Of a stretch of 64,000 bases of DNA, positions 25,051 to 33,749 are shown one piece after another. Position 1 is the first letter of the stretch. Every line of letters begins with the position of its first letter. The position numbers and the translations under genes are program-made. The notes below the pieces were generated by a model. The model was not told the DNA's origin. It saw only the letters and a list, made by a program, of their open reading frames with translations, and did no database searches. The stretch is from Streptosporangiaceae bacterium (GTDB lineage Bacteria; Actinomycetota; Actinomycetes; Streptosporangiales; Streptosporangiaceae). The stretch spans positions 1-64,000 of the forward strand of contig JASHOE010000046.1 in assembly GCA_030041275.1 (NCBI GenBank). The letters are read 5' to 3'.

Positions 25051-25851
25051 ATGATCAGCGACCGGACTCCCGTCGTGTTCATCCACGGCCTGTGGCTCCA
25101 CGCCACGTCGTGGGCCCCCTGGGTGGAGCTGTTCCGCGACGCCGGCTATGAGGCGATCGCCCCTGGGTGGCCCGGCGACCCCGGCACTGTCGAAGCAGCC
25201 CGCGCGAACCCCGACGCGGTGGCTGACCACGGCATCGACGACGTCACCGGCCACTACGCGCAGATCATCGACCAGCTCCCCGCGCGGCCTCTGCTCATCG
25301 GTCACTCCTTCGGTGGGATGATCGCCCAGAAGCTCCTCGGCGAGGACTACGGCGTGGGCGCCGTCGCCATCGATGCCGCCCAGATCAAGGGAGTGCTGCC
25401 GCTGCCGCTCTCCGCGCTTCACTCCACTCTGCCGGTGTTCAAGAACCCGGCCAACAAGCACAAGGCCGTCTCGCTCACCGCCGAGCAGTTCCGCTACAGC
25501 TTTGGCAACGCCATCAGCGAAGACGAGTCCAACCACCTGCACGAGCGATGGGCCATTCCCGCCCCTGGCCGCCCGCTGTTCGAGGCCGCCGCAGCCAACT
25601 TCGAACTGCACTCGCCCGCGAAGGTCAACACGCGCAACCAGAACCGTGGCCCGCTCCTGCTCGTCATGGGCGGCCGCGACCACACCGTCCCTGAGGTCAT
25701 TACCAAGGCGACCCTCAAGCAGTACCGGCACTCCGACGCGACCACCGACCTCGCCGAGTTCCCCGACCGCGGTCACTCACTCACGATCGACTCGGGCTGG
25801 CGCGCAGTCGCCGACCACTGCCTAGCCTGGCTCGGCAAGCAGGGCCTGTAA
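25051..25851 (+). CDS. alpha/beta hydrolase
   Basis: The 266-residue protein starts P-V-V-F-I-H-G-L-W-L-H (oxyanion region), with Ser86 in G-H-S-F-G-G as nucleophile, an Asp in G-G-R-D-H-T-V-P and a His in D-R-G-H-S-L-T. A cap domain occupies roughly 115-190. The catalytic triad is complete. Relatives are usually annotated simply as alpha/beta hydrolases. The gene diverges from the SDR, and the pair may act together on one substrate, for example a lactone or ester and its ketone, which is a guess from context. Confidence 0.92.
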   Translation: MISDRTPVVFIHGLWLHATSWAPWVELFRDAGYEAIAPGWPGDPGTVEAARANPDAVADHGIDDVTGHYAQIIDQLPARPLLIGHSFGGMIAQKLLGEDYGVGAVAIDAAQIKGVLPLPLSALHSTLPVFKNPANKHKAVSLTAEQFRYSFGNAISEDESNHLHERWAIPAPGRPLFEAAAANFELHSPAKVNTRNQNRGPLLLVMGGRDHTVPEVITKATLKQYRHSDATTDLAEFPDRGHSLTIDSGWRAVADHCLAWLGKQGL

Positions 25852-25925
25852 CCAGTTACCGGAAACGCGCCGACCCGGCCGTCAGCGGCGCGATCCCGTC
25901 ATCGTGCGGAAGGTCTGCAGGCCCG

Positions 25926-28733
25926 CTACGGAGGCGGTGCTAGCGGCAGGTCCAGGCTCATGGCGGTGAGCTGCGCCCGCCCAGTAATGCCTAGCTTGGG
26001 GAAGATGCGGTAGAGGTGACTGGCCACCGTGCGATGCGACAGGTAGAGACGTTCTCCGATCTGGCGGTTCGAGAGCCCTTCTGCCGCCATCCGTGCGACC
26101 TGGAGTTCCTGGGCCGACAGTGAACTCCACACGGTCGGCGTCGGCGCCCGGCTCGGTACCCCTGAAGCGCGCAGCTCTTCACGGGCCCGTTCCGCCCACA
26201 GCCTGGCTCCGAGGCTGTCGAAGCCCTCCTGGGCCGCCCGCAGCAGCTCACGCGCTTCCTGGATCTGCTTGCGCCGTCTCAGCCGTGACCCGAGCATGAG
26301 CTGCATTCGGCTGCGCTCGAAGGGCCAGCTGCCGACGTCGCGGTCCAGCGCGGCGCGGATGCGCTGCTCGATCAGCTCGTCGGGGGCCAGCAGGGCATCG
26401 GCGTAGATCACGTTCATGCGAAGCGTTGACACGATCGGCTCGGGCGGCAGGCTCGAGATCAGATGCTGGATCATCTCGCGAGTACGGTCGACGCGGTCGC
26501 ACTGGACTGCGGCGTACGCCAAATGCGACAGCGACCACAGGGACTGGAACGGGCTGGCGCCGGGGTCGGTCACGTGGTGGAGTCGGCTGAGATAGTCCCA
26601 GGCAGTGGAGAAATCCGCCACCGCCGCCGCTGCGGTGGCGCGCGCTAGCAGCGTTATCGCCGCGACGTTGGTCATTCGGCCGGGGACGGCGATCTGCTCG
26701 GCTCGGTCGGCAGCGGCAGCCGCCTCGGCTAGTTCCCCGCGCAGGGCAGCGACCATGGCGCGGCCGGCAAGACCGGCCGCCAGCCACTCGGCCTGACCGG
26801 ACTCCTCGGCCAGGCGGCAGCCTTCCGCCGCCAAGGGCATGGCATTCGACCACTGGCCCCGCCGTAGCCGAGCCCACGCCTGCATCACAACCGCCCGCGC
26901 GAGTACCTGAAGCCGACCCTCAGCACGCAACCGTGCCACGGCATCTGCGTAGAACATGTCGGCCAGCTCGAAGTCCCCGATGCAGGACGCGGCGTGGCCC
27001 AGGGTGTAGACGGTTACCGAGTCCAGATCAGTGGTGACCAGCGCGCGCATGACCGCCGTCACGACCGAGGAGCTGTCAATCGGATCGGCGTAGGCGAGCA
27101 GGATGGCGCGCTGCGAATCGCTAAGCCAGTAAGCCGAGTCCCTGACGAGTCTCGATACGGTGCGGGCGACGGCGTGTCCCGGCTCCCGCATCCAGCAACG
27201 GTAAGCCGCCGAGCGCAGGAACGATCCCGCAAGCCGCTCGTCGCCGAGCCGACGAGATCGCTCAACCAGGCCGATAAGCGCCTCGATCCGGGCGACCCCG
27301 CCGCCGGCACCGGCATCAGCGATCTCGCCGAGCTCCTCGATCAGCAGACGAGTGTGCTCGTCATCCGCCAGCAGAGTGAGGGCGGCACGATGCGCGTGCC
27401 CGACATCAGTCTGGCCGAGCTCGTAGGCCAGCGTCGCCGCCCGGTAGAGATACTTGCGCTTCTCGGACGCCGATTTCGTGAGGTCTGCAGCGCGGGCCAC
27501 TGCCGTCACGGCAGCGGAAACTGCGCCGCGCCCCACGGCTCGGTCGGCGACCAGTTCGAGCTGGGCGGCCAGGGCTTCGTCGTACCCGGTCGCCGCCTGC
27601 GCGCGGTGCAGGATCCCTCGGTCAGTGCCGGAGCCCACAGCTCGTGCCAGCGCCAAGTGCCCGTCCGCCCGGCTGCTCGGGGACGCGAGGTTATACACCG
27701 CAGATCGCATCAGCGGGTGGCGGAACCGCAGTTCACTGTCCTGCAACTGGACGAGGCCCGCGACAATGGCTGGATCTAGGACCTCTAGACGGGCGGGTGC
27801 CCGTGCCGTGCCAAGAGCATCGAGTAGTTCGGGTAGCGAGTCTGCGTCGTGCAGCGCCAGCAGGATGAGGGCCCGCTGGGCCTCAGCAGGGAGCCGCCCG
27901 ACACGTGCGGCGAAGGCGGCCTGAAGACGTTGCGTGAGCGGCACCCACTCGGTACTTCCCGCCGTTCCCGATGTCACGTCGGCAGTCAGCGGTAGCTCCA
28001 CCAGGGCGAGCGGGTTGCCCTCTGCGAGCCGCAGCAACCTGGCCCTGGCCGCACCGCTGAGGTCCGGCGCGACGGAGGCGAGCAGTCGGCGCGAGTCGCG
28101 TGCGCCGAGCGGCTCGAGGTCGAGCACACGGCCGGCGCCGTGGAACAGGTCGGGTTCGTCGTCTCGGGTTGTGGCCAACAGAACGATCGGGTCGCGCTCA
28201 AGCCGTCGTCCCACAAAGCGGAGCACGCCAATCGTGGCAGGATCTAGCCACTGCACGTCCTCGACCACCACCAGCAGCGGCTGTTCGGCTGCTGCTTCGG
28301 CCAGCAGGTCGAGGGCCGCCATGGCTAGCGCGAAGGGCTCCGGTGGCGGGCCGGCGGCCAATCCGAAGGCAACCCGCAGAGCCGCGTGCCTAGGCTCGGG
28401 GATCAGGTGAGCGAGCGGCAGCAACGGCCGGAGAAGCTGAAACAGCCCGGCCATCGCCAGGCCAGTCTCCGCGGAGTTACCGACGGTCCGCATGATCCGC
28501 CTGGACGGAGCGGCCCGCCGAACGGCCTCGTCTACCAGCGCCGTCTTGCCAATGCCGGCCGGTCCGCGGACCAGGAAGGCGGTGCCGGTCTCCCGGTCGG
28601 CCAGACGGGTGTCAATCAAAGCCAGTTCGGGATCCCTGCCGATGAGCAGGCCGCCCGCACCGCCGTCCGCTCCCGTCACGACTACCGAGTATCGCACCCC
28701 GTGGTAGTACACGAATCGACCGATTTCGTCCAA
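25926..28733 (-). CDS. large LuxR-type ATPase regulator (LAL family)
   Basis: The 935-residue product has a P-loop G-P-A-G-I-G-K-T at about 57-64, Walker B L-L-V-V-V-E-D-V-Q-W-L-D near 155, and A-T-T-R-D-D-E-P downstream, which define an AAA/ORC-like STAND ATPase. A long TPR-like helical region follows (about 380-850). A LuxR helix-turn-helix ends the protein (L-S-A-Q-E-L-Q-V-A-R-M-A, N-R-Q-I-G-E-R-L, H-R-T-V-A-S-H-L-Y). It is a MalT/LAL-type activator. The start is uncertain: the TTG at 28733 has no good ribosome binding site and GTG codons within the first 20 residues are alternatives. It converges with the hydrolase gene. Confidence 0.92.
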   Translation of the reverse strand: MDEIGRFVYYHGVRYSVVVTGADGGAGGLLIGRDPELALIDTRLADRETGTAFLVRGPAGIGKTALVDEAVRRAAPSRRIMRTVGNSAETGLAMAGLFQLLRPLLPLAHLIPEPRHAALRVAFGLAAGPPPEPFALAMAALDLLAEAAAEQPLLVVVEDVQWLDPATIGVLRFVGRRLERDPIVLLATTRDDEPDLFHGAGRVLDLEPLGARDSRRLLASVAPDLSGAARARLLRLAEGNPLALVELPLTADVTSGTAGSTEWVPLTQRLQAAFAARVGRLPAEAQRALILLALHDADSLPELLDALGTARAPARLEVLDPAIVAGLVQLQDSELRFRHPLMRSAVYNLASPSSRADGHLALARAVGSGTDRGILHRAQAATGYDEALAAQLELVADRAVGRGAVSAAVTAVARAADLTKSASEKRKYLYRAATLAYELGQTDVGHAHRAALTLLADDEHTRLLIEELGEIADAGAGGGVARIEALIGLVERSRRLGDERLAGSFLRSAAYRCWMREPGHAVARTVSRLVRDSAYWLSDSQRAILLAYADPIDSSSVVTAVMRALVTTDLDSVTVYTLGHAASCIGDFELADMFYADAVARLRAEGRLQVLARAVVMQAWARLRRGQWSNAMPLAAEGCRLAEESGQAEWLAAGLAGRAMVAALRGELAEAAAAADRAEQIAVPGRMTNVAAITLLARATAAAAVADFSTAWDYLSRLHHVTDPGASPFQSLWSLSHLAYAAVQCDRVDRTREMIQHLISSLPPEPIVSTLRMNVIYADALLAPDELIEQRIRAALDRDVGSWPFERSRMQLMLGSRLRRRKQIQEARELLRAAQEGFDSLGARLWAERAREELRASGVPSRAPTPTVWSSLSAQELQVARMAAEGLSNRQIGERLYLSHRTVASHLYRIFPKLGITGRAQLTAMSLDLPLAPPP

Positions 28734-28819
28734 CCTTCCCGCGCATTCGCCGCGGTGCGGGCGCTAGGTTCTCGACTCGGGAGGAGCGACGGCGAAGCGA
28801 TGGAACCATCAGAAGTTGG

Positions 28820-29374
28820 GTCAGGCCGCTTCTCCATCAGACAGCCGACGACCTCGAAGTCGAGGTTGCTCACCGGCTGGCCGAAACTGGTAGCCCGGTA
28901 GCTGGGCTTGCGCCTGGGGTCGAGCCGCGTGTCTATGTCCATGAGGAGTTCGCCGTCACGCTGTGGACGTATCACGAACAGGTGGGGTCGTCAGACATCG
29001 CGGCGGCAGATTACGCGCAGGCGCTTGTCCGCCTCCACGCTGGCCTTCGCCAGCTCGAGGGGTTGCTGTTCGTTGACTTCGAGACTTGCTGCCGTGGCCC
29101 GGTCGAGTTTGACATCGCCGATGGTCTCGTGCCGAGCGAGGACGGCCACGTGCTGGCTGCCGCGGACGTTTGCGAGCACTATCCCGGTGCCAACCAGGCC
29201 TTGATCGACCAGTGCCACCTCCTCATATGGGCGATGATCACCACGTGGCGCTGGCAGCGAGACGACCAGCTCCCCAACGGGCGCTACTGGCAAATCGAGG
29301 GACTCAACCACATTCGGGCCGCATTGAATGGCCGGGACCGGATGTTCTGGGCGACTACACCTGACGCTGTATGA
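28820..29374 (+). pseudogene. aminoglycoside phosphotransferase-family kinase, truncated and internally deleted
   Basis: One continuous frame encodes pieces of an APH/choline-kinase-type enzyme: H-Q-T-A-D-D-L-E-V-E-V-A-H-R-L, E-P-R-V-Y-V-H-E-E-F, D-Y-A-Q-A-L-V-R-L-H-A-G, then directly G-L-L-F-V-D-F-E-T-C-C-R-G-P and P-N-G-R-Y-W. The metal-binding Asp (V-D-F-E) is kept. The preceding catalytic loop H-G-D/E-x-x-x-x-N and roughly 50-60 residues around it are missing at about 29055. The N-terminal lobe and a plausible start codon are also absent. It therefore cannot be an active kinase. The frame has not accumulated stops, so the deletion may be recent. Confidence 0.7.
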
Positions 29375-29383
29375 GATCGACGG

Positions 29384-30082
29384 TCACCGAGTCGAGCCGC
29401 CGCGGGGCCCAAGCATGCCGCTCAGGATGCGACCAATGACCTCCGCATACCGGTCGCGCTCACTGCGACTGGCAGGCGGCGGTTCGGACAGGAGCTCGGT
29501 TAGTCGCGGCCATTCGCCGGAACTGAGCGCGTGGGTCAGGAAGGACGCGTTGCGCTGCTGGCTCGCTGACCCATCGGCGTGCTCGGCTTGGACGTAGACC
29601 GCGGTGACCGCCATCAGAATTCCAAATGCCTCGAGCTTGGCCGCGTTGTCTGCCGGATGCGGCGTCAGGATCTCAAGGAAGTGCTGAAGCAAGGCGAGGC
29701 CGTTCGGTCCGAGGGTGGGCCTGCGCGGCACCAGATCCGCCAGCCATGGGTGGCGGCGCATGATGGTCCTGGCCTGGATGCCGACATCGACAACGTCGGC
29801 TAGCCAGTCTCCGGTCGGGGGATTGAGAGAGTACTCGGCCGCTGTGGCGTCGCTCATCAGGTCAAGCAGGTCCTCGCGCCTATCCAGGTAGCGGTACAGC
29901 GACGCAGCGCCGGTGCCGAGTTCGCCCGCGACGCGCCGCATCGAAAGGGCGTCCACGCCCTCGCGGTCGGCCACGGAGATCGCAGCCGCCGTTATCTCCG
30001 CGCGGCTGCGTCGCGGCGGCCGCCCGACACGCGGGGGCTCTGCCCGAGGCTCGCTCGCATGCCCAGGTGACCTGGCCGTCAT
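29384..30082 (-). CDS. TetR-family transcriptional regulator
   Basis: The 232-residue protein has an N-terminal TetR helix-turn-helix at about 28-72 (A-A-I-S-V-A-D-R-E-G-V-D-A-L-S-M-R-R-V-A-G-E-L-G, then A-A-S-L-Y-R-Y-L-D-R-R-E-D-L). A C-terminal ligand-binding domain resembles the TetR_C class seen in drug- and flavonoid-responsive repressors (G-D-W-L-A-D-V, R-H-P-W-L-A-D-L). A 25-base inverted repeat at 30132-30156 upstream of its start is the likely operator. The divergent neighbour, a Ddn-type reductase gene, is the obvious co-regulated target. Confidence 0.9.
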   Translation of the reverse strand: MTARSPGHASEPRAEPPRVGRPPRRSRAEITAAAISVADREGVDALSMRRVAGELGTGAASLYRYLDRREDLLDLMSDATAAEYSLNPPTGDWLADVVDVGIQARTIMRRHPWLADLVPRRPTLGPNGLALLQHFLEILTPHPADNAAKLEAFGILMAVTAVYVQAEHADGSASQQRNASFLTHALSSGEWPRLTELLSEPPPASRSERDRYAEVIGRILSGMLGPRGGSTR

Positions 30083-30131
30083 CGTGCTCGCAGAGCTTGG
30101 GGCTGGCGTCGATGCCTCATGTCGGTATCAT

Positions 30132-30156
30132 AGTTAGCGAATGATGTTCGCGAACT
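30132..30156. promoter_or_regulatory. TetR-type operator
   Basis: The arms AGTTAGCGAA (30132-30141) and TTCGCGAACT (30147-30156) match at nine of ten positions around the spacer TGATG. The dyad lies 50 bases upstream of the TetR gene, in the divergent gap with the reductase gene. Size and symmetry suit a TetR dimer. Confidence 0.65.
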
Positions 30157-30279
30157 GAGCGGAGCTGACAAACGAACCTGAGAAGATCGGGCGCCGCTAC
30201 TGCGTGCCGTGATTGAGATCACTCTCGACAACTGCTCTCGGCTCCGGGAATCAGTGACTTATCCGGGCACGATGTGGTT

Positions 30280-30705
30280 ATGGACAAGCAGGCTGCCCCG
30301 CGCCGAACTCGCAAGTATCGGGCGCTCAGGGTCTTGCTATGGGGCGGTAATCACGCGATGCGCTGGCAGCTACGACATGGACTGGCCCCGCACGCGTTCG
30401 CGCTGCTGGAGACCACCGGCCGCAATAGCGGCAAGCCACGTCACACGTGCGTGGGCAACGGTCTGATCGGCGAGACCTTCTGGGTGATCGCCGCCCATGG
30501 GAAGCAAGCGGATTGGGTTCGCAACGTCATCAAGCAACCCCAGGTGCGCATCCTGGTCAACCGGAGCTGGCGCACCGGGACCGCTGTTGTGCTGCCGCAG
30601 GACGATACTGAGCAACGATCACACACCCTGCCCTATCAGTGGGACGCGGCCATCGGGCGCGCCATCGCGACGACGCCGCTGACGGTGCGCATCGACCTGC
30701 TGTAG
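30280..30705 (+). CDS. deazaflavin (F420)-dependent nitroreductase/Ddn-family protein
   Basis: The 141-residue protein has the split-barrel Ddn signature: L-L-E-T-T-G-R-N-S-G-K-P-R at about 44-56, W-V-I-A-A-H-G-K-Q-A-D-W-V-R-N at about 70-84, and P-Q-V-R-I-L-V-N. This family uses reduced F420 to reduce quinones, enones or nitroaromatics. ATG 30280 is used; a GTG two codons earlier is equally possible and neither has a strong ribosome binding site. It diverges from the TetR gene and probably belongs to its regulon. Confidence 0.88.
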   Translation: MDKQAAPRRTRKYRALRVLLWGGNHAMRWQLRHGLAPHAFALLETTGRNSGKPRHTCVGNGLIGETFWVIAAHGKQADWVRNVIKQPQVRILVNRSWRTGTAVVLPQDDTEQRSHTLPYQWDAAIGRAIATTPLTVRIDLL

Positions 30706-30720
30706 GCCGCCTTTCCGGAT

Positions 30721-32202
30721 TCAGACGCGCGACTCGGCAGAGCCACGGCCGGTCCGCTTTGCCCTATCGGCGCGCAGGTCGGAGCGGCGAAGCTTGCCGG
30801 CATCGTCGCGAAGCGGCTGGTCCACATACTCGACTGATCGAGGAACCTTGTACGGAGCCACGCGCTCGGCGGTGAAGGCCAGGAGTTCCTCTCGGGAAAC
30901 GACGGACTCGTCAGCTTCCACGATGGCGTGGACGATATTGCCCATATCCTCGTCGGGCAAGCCGATCACGGCGACGGAGCCGACCGCCGGGTGCTCTTGC
31001 ATGGCCGCCTCGACCTCGGCTGGATACACGTTTGCCCCGCCGGTGAGAACCATGTCGAGCATTCGGTCACCTAGGTACAGGTAGCCATCCTCGTCCACGC
31101 GGCCCATGTCACCGAGGGACTCCCAGCCACCCTCCCGGGTCCGGGCCGTGGCGCCGACATAGTGATAGGTGGGACTTTCGCGCGCCGACCGCAGCCACAC
31201 CTCACCCTCCTGGCCCGCCGGTACCTCGTTGCCCTCGGGGTCGCAGATCATCACCGTGCCGGACGTCGGCTTGCCGACCGAGCCGCGGTGAGCCAGCCAC
31301 TCGTCACCGGTGATGACGGTAGCGGCCTGCGCTTCGGTCCCGGCGTACAGCTCGAAGATGCGCTCCGGACCGAGCCAGTCGATCCAGACCTGCTTCAGCC
31401 ACTCCGGGCAGGGCTCGGCCAAATGCCAGAGCGTTTGCAGCGACGAGAGGTCATGGGCATTCCTCTCGTCTTCTGGCAGGCGCCAGATCCGCTTCATCAT
31501 CGTCGGGACCAGGTAAACGATCTCAGCCCGATGCTGGTCGATAGCCGCGAGAGTGGCGATCGGATCGAAACGGGGTAGCACGACGACATGCCCGCCAGCG
31601 AGCCAGGCCGAGCAAGACCACACGATCGGACCGTTGTGATAGAGCGGTCCGGGCATCACCAGGCATCCACCCGGCGGCCCGAACAATAGGTGGGTCGCCG
31701 GGTCATACGTGCTCGGGTCACCGGAGAGGATCAGCTTGGGGCGGCCGGTCGACCCTCCCGAGGTCGGGGCCTTCCAAGCCGGTGATGTGGCGTCGTCCAA
31801 AGCGTCGGTGGAGATGAGCGTGTCCGGGCGATAACCAGCCGGCAGGGCCCGCCGGCCCGCTGCCATCTCGGGCGGCACGCCGATGACCGCCGATGGGTCG
31901 GCGAGCTCCAGGATGGCATGCAGCTCCCGCTCGGGCAGCCGCGACGAAACCGGCTGGGGAATGGCGCCGATCTTCCAGCACGCCGCAACGGCCACGAACC
32001 ACTCGGTCGAGTTGGGTAGCGCGATGGTGACCATGTCCCCCAGCCTGACCCCGCCAGCCCCCAGGTCCCGAGCCAGGCGGTTGGCCGCCCGCTCGAGCTC
32101 GGCACGGGTGAGCGTCTGCTCGCCACAGGTCACCGCAAGTCGATTCGGATCCTGCTCAGCCAACTCGGACAAGCGGCGGCTGTAGGAGGTCACACTCATC
32201 AC
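30721..32202 (-). CDS. AMP-forming acyl-CoA synthetase/ligase
   Basis: The 493-residue protein is an ANL-superfamily enzyme. The phosphate-binding loop T-S-G-G-S-T-G-R-P-K lies near residue 148, the aromatic-binding/AMP segment E-L-Y-A-G-T-E near 290, and L-G-D-R-M-L-D-M-V-L-T-G-G-A-N-V-Y-P near 385. The C-terminal catalytic Lys is in D-D-A-G-K-L-R-R. It activates a carboxylic acid to its CoA thioester. Substrate is not evident; bile/steroid acid and fatty acid ligases have similar lengths. It sits beside an LLM oxidoreductase, a CoA-binding protein and a Rieske oxygenase, which suggests degradation of a cyclic or aromatic acid. Confidence 0.92.
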   Translation of the reverse strand: MMSVTSYSRRLSELAEQDPNRLAVTCGEQTLTRAELERAANRLARDLGAGGVRLGDMVTIALPNSTEWFVAVAACWKIGAIPQPVSSRLPERELHAILELADPSAVIGVPPEMAAGRRALPAGYRPDTLISTDALDDATSPAWKAPTSGGSTGRPKLILSGDPSTYDPATHLLFGPPGGCLVMPGPLYHNGPIVWSCSAWLAGGHVVVLPRFDPIATLAAIDQHRAEIVYLVPTMMKRIWRLPEDERNAHDLSSLQTLWHLAEPCPEWLKQVWIDWLGPERIFELYAGTEAQAATVITGDEWLAHRGSVGKPTSGTVMICDPEGNEVPAGQEGEVWLRSARESPTYHYVGATARTREGGWESLGDMGRVDEDGYLYLGDRMLDMVLTGGANVYPAEVEAAMQEHPAVGSVAVIGLPDEDMGNIVHAIVEADESVVSREELLAFTAERVAPYKVPRSVEYVDQPLRDDAGKLRRSDLRADRAKRTGRGSAESRV

Positions 32203-32376
32203 GTCCAGCCTGCGACCACTGCGCTGCCGTCCTCAGCGACCAGTTCAGAAGCGCGCGGATGCTGAAGTCGAGCAGGCATGTGGCTACTTCCTGGCAGTTG
32301 GGAGACCGGGCTGGCTGCGGGTGTCCGTGGTGGGCTCGTTGGCTGGGTCATGCTGGCTTCTCAGCGCCTGACCGGG

Positions 32377-33414
32377 CTAGCCGAGCAGTTCTCGGACCCG
32401 GGCGATGGTACCGGTTGGATCAGGGCCAGTGGGCCTGACGGTCAGTACCGTGACACCGGCCTCGCGGTAGGCCGCGAGCCGGTCACGTACAAGCCCGGCT
32501 GGGCCGATCATCGTGGTGCCCTCGACGAGTTCGGCTGGCACCGCCGCGGCGGCCTCGTCCCGGCGTCCGGCCAGGTAGAGCTCCTGGATCTGCCGGGCGG
32601 CCCCGTCGAGGCCGTACCGGCAGGCCAGGTCGTTGTAGAAGTTCATCTCGCGAGCGCCCATGCCGCCGATGTACAGGGCCAGCTGCGGTCGGACCGTGTC
32701 TCGCACGTGCGCGGCCTGGTCGGCGTCGTCGGTGATGGCGACCGTGGCACTGGCGACGACCTCCAGCTTGCCGAGCGCGGGGTCGCGCTCGCGCAGTCCG
32801 GCGGCGAGCGCGTCGCCCCAGACCTGCCGGGCCCGCTCGGGCCAGTAGAAGATCGGGATCCATCCGTCGGCCACGCGCGCCACGTTCGCCACGTTCCTCG
32901 GACCGGTGGCCGCTACGTAGATGGGGATCGAGGGTCGCACGGGATGGTCGATCAGCTTGAGCGGCTTGCCAAGGCCGAGGCCCTGGCCAGCTGGCAGCGG
33001 TACCTGGTAGTGCCGGCCTTCGTGCACCAGGGGCTCTCGGCGCCAGATGGTCCGGCAGATGCTGATCAGCTCGTCGACCCGGCCCACCGGGCTGTCGAAC
33101 GGCGTCCCGTGGAAGCCTTCGATGACTTGCGGACCAGAGGCACCGATGCCGAGGATGCACCGGCCGCCGGAGAGGGCGTCCACGCCGGCCGCTGTCATGG
33201 CGAGCAGCGCAGGGCTGCGCGAGTAGAACGGCAGGATCGACGACCCGATCTGCACCCGTTCGGTAACGGCAGCCAGGAAGCCCATCAAGCTGGCAGCGTC
33301 GAAGCCGTACAACTCGGCGGCCCACAGAATGTCGATCCCAGCGTCTTCGAGATCCCGGGCACGCTGGCGCACGGCGGCGGGGTCTGCTTTGCCGACGCTT
33401 GCTCCTAGTCGCAT
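32377..33414 (-). CDS. LLM-class F420-dependent oxidoreductase
   Basis: The 345-residue protein has the luciferase-like monooxygenase TIM-barrel features: an N-terminal strand M-R-L-G-A-S-V, W-A-A-E-L-Y near 32, the conserved D-A-L-S-G-G-R-C-I-L-G-I-G-A-S-G near 80, and I-Y-V-A-A-T-G-P near 155. This arrangement is typical of F420-dependent actinobacterial members rather than FMN luciferases. Start 33414 is supported by CCAGGAGCC upstream. It lies in the same orientation as the acyl-CoA ligase, 174 bases away. Confidence 0.9.
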   Translation of the reverse strand: MRLGASVGKADPAAVRQRARDLEDAGIDILWAAELYGFDAASLMGFLAAVTERVQIGSSILPFYSRSPALLAMTAAGVDALSGGRCILGIGASGPQVIEGFHGTPFDSPVGRVDELISICRTIWRREPLVHEGRHYQVPLPAGQGLGLGKPLKLIDHPVRPSIPIYVAATGPRNVANVARVADGWIPIFYWPERARQVWGDALAAGLRERDPALGKLEVVASATVAITDDADQAAHVRDTVRPQLALYIGGMGAREMNFYNDLACRYGLDGAARQIQELYLAGRRDEAAAAVPAELVEGTTMIGPAGLVRDRLAAYREAGVTVLTVRPTGPDPTGTIARVRELLG

Positions 33415-33749
33415 CTTTGGCTCCTGGGGGTTGGAATTCGGGCCAGAGCTTAGCGGCACGCCGTCGCTTCGGTGCCGGACGTCCCACTCCGATCTTCGGT
33501 GCTCGGGGACGCGCGTGCCTACCGGCGGGCGACGAGTGGTACGGCGAAGACGATGAAGACCTTGGCCTTGAGCTGCCCGGGCGCGTCCGACGGCGCGAAG
33601 GCCGCGATGCCCGCGGCGTGGGCAACCTGCCCCGCGAGAGGGAAGATGGTGGCGGGCGAAGCACCGGTGTCCCTATCGCCATCTTTAACCTTGGGTCAGA
33701 CTGCCCAGGTTCCGCGAGAGGTCCAGACCTCCTAGGAAGGGGTAACGGC
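33415..33749. other. divergent intergenic region between LLM and CoA-binding genes
   Basis: No supported gene. Promoters for both flanking genes should lie here, but I see no clear operator dyad. Confidence 0.4.

Noticed and set aside
26463..28410. Several plus-strand frames within the second LuxR ATPase gene
   Set aside because: All are antisense to the continuous 935-codon frame with Walker and LuxR motifs.
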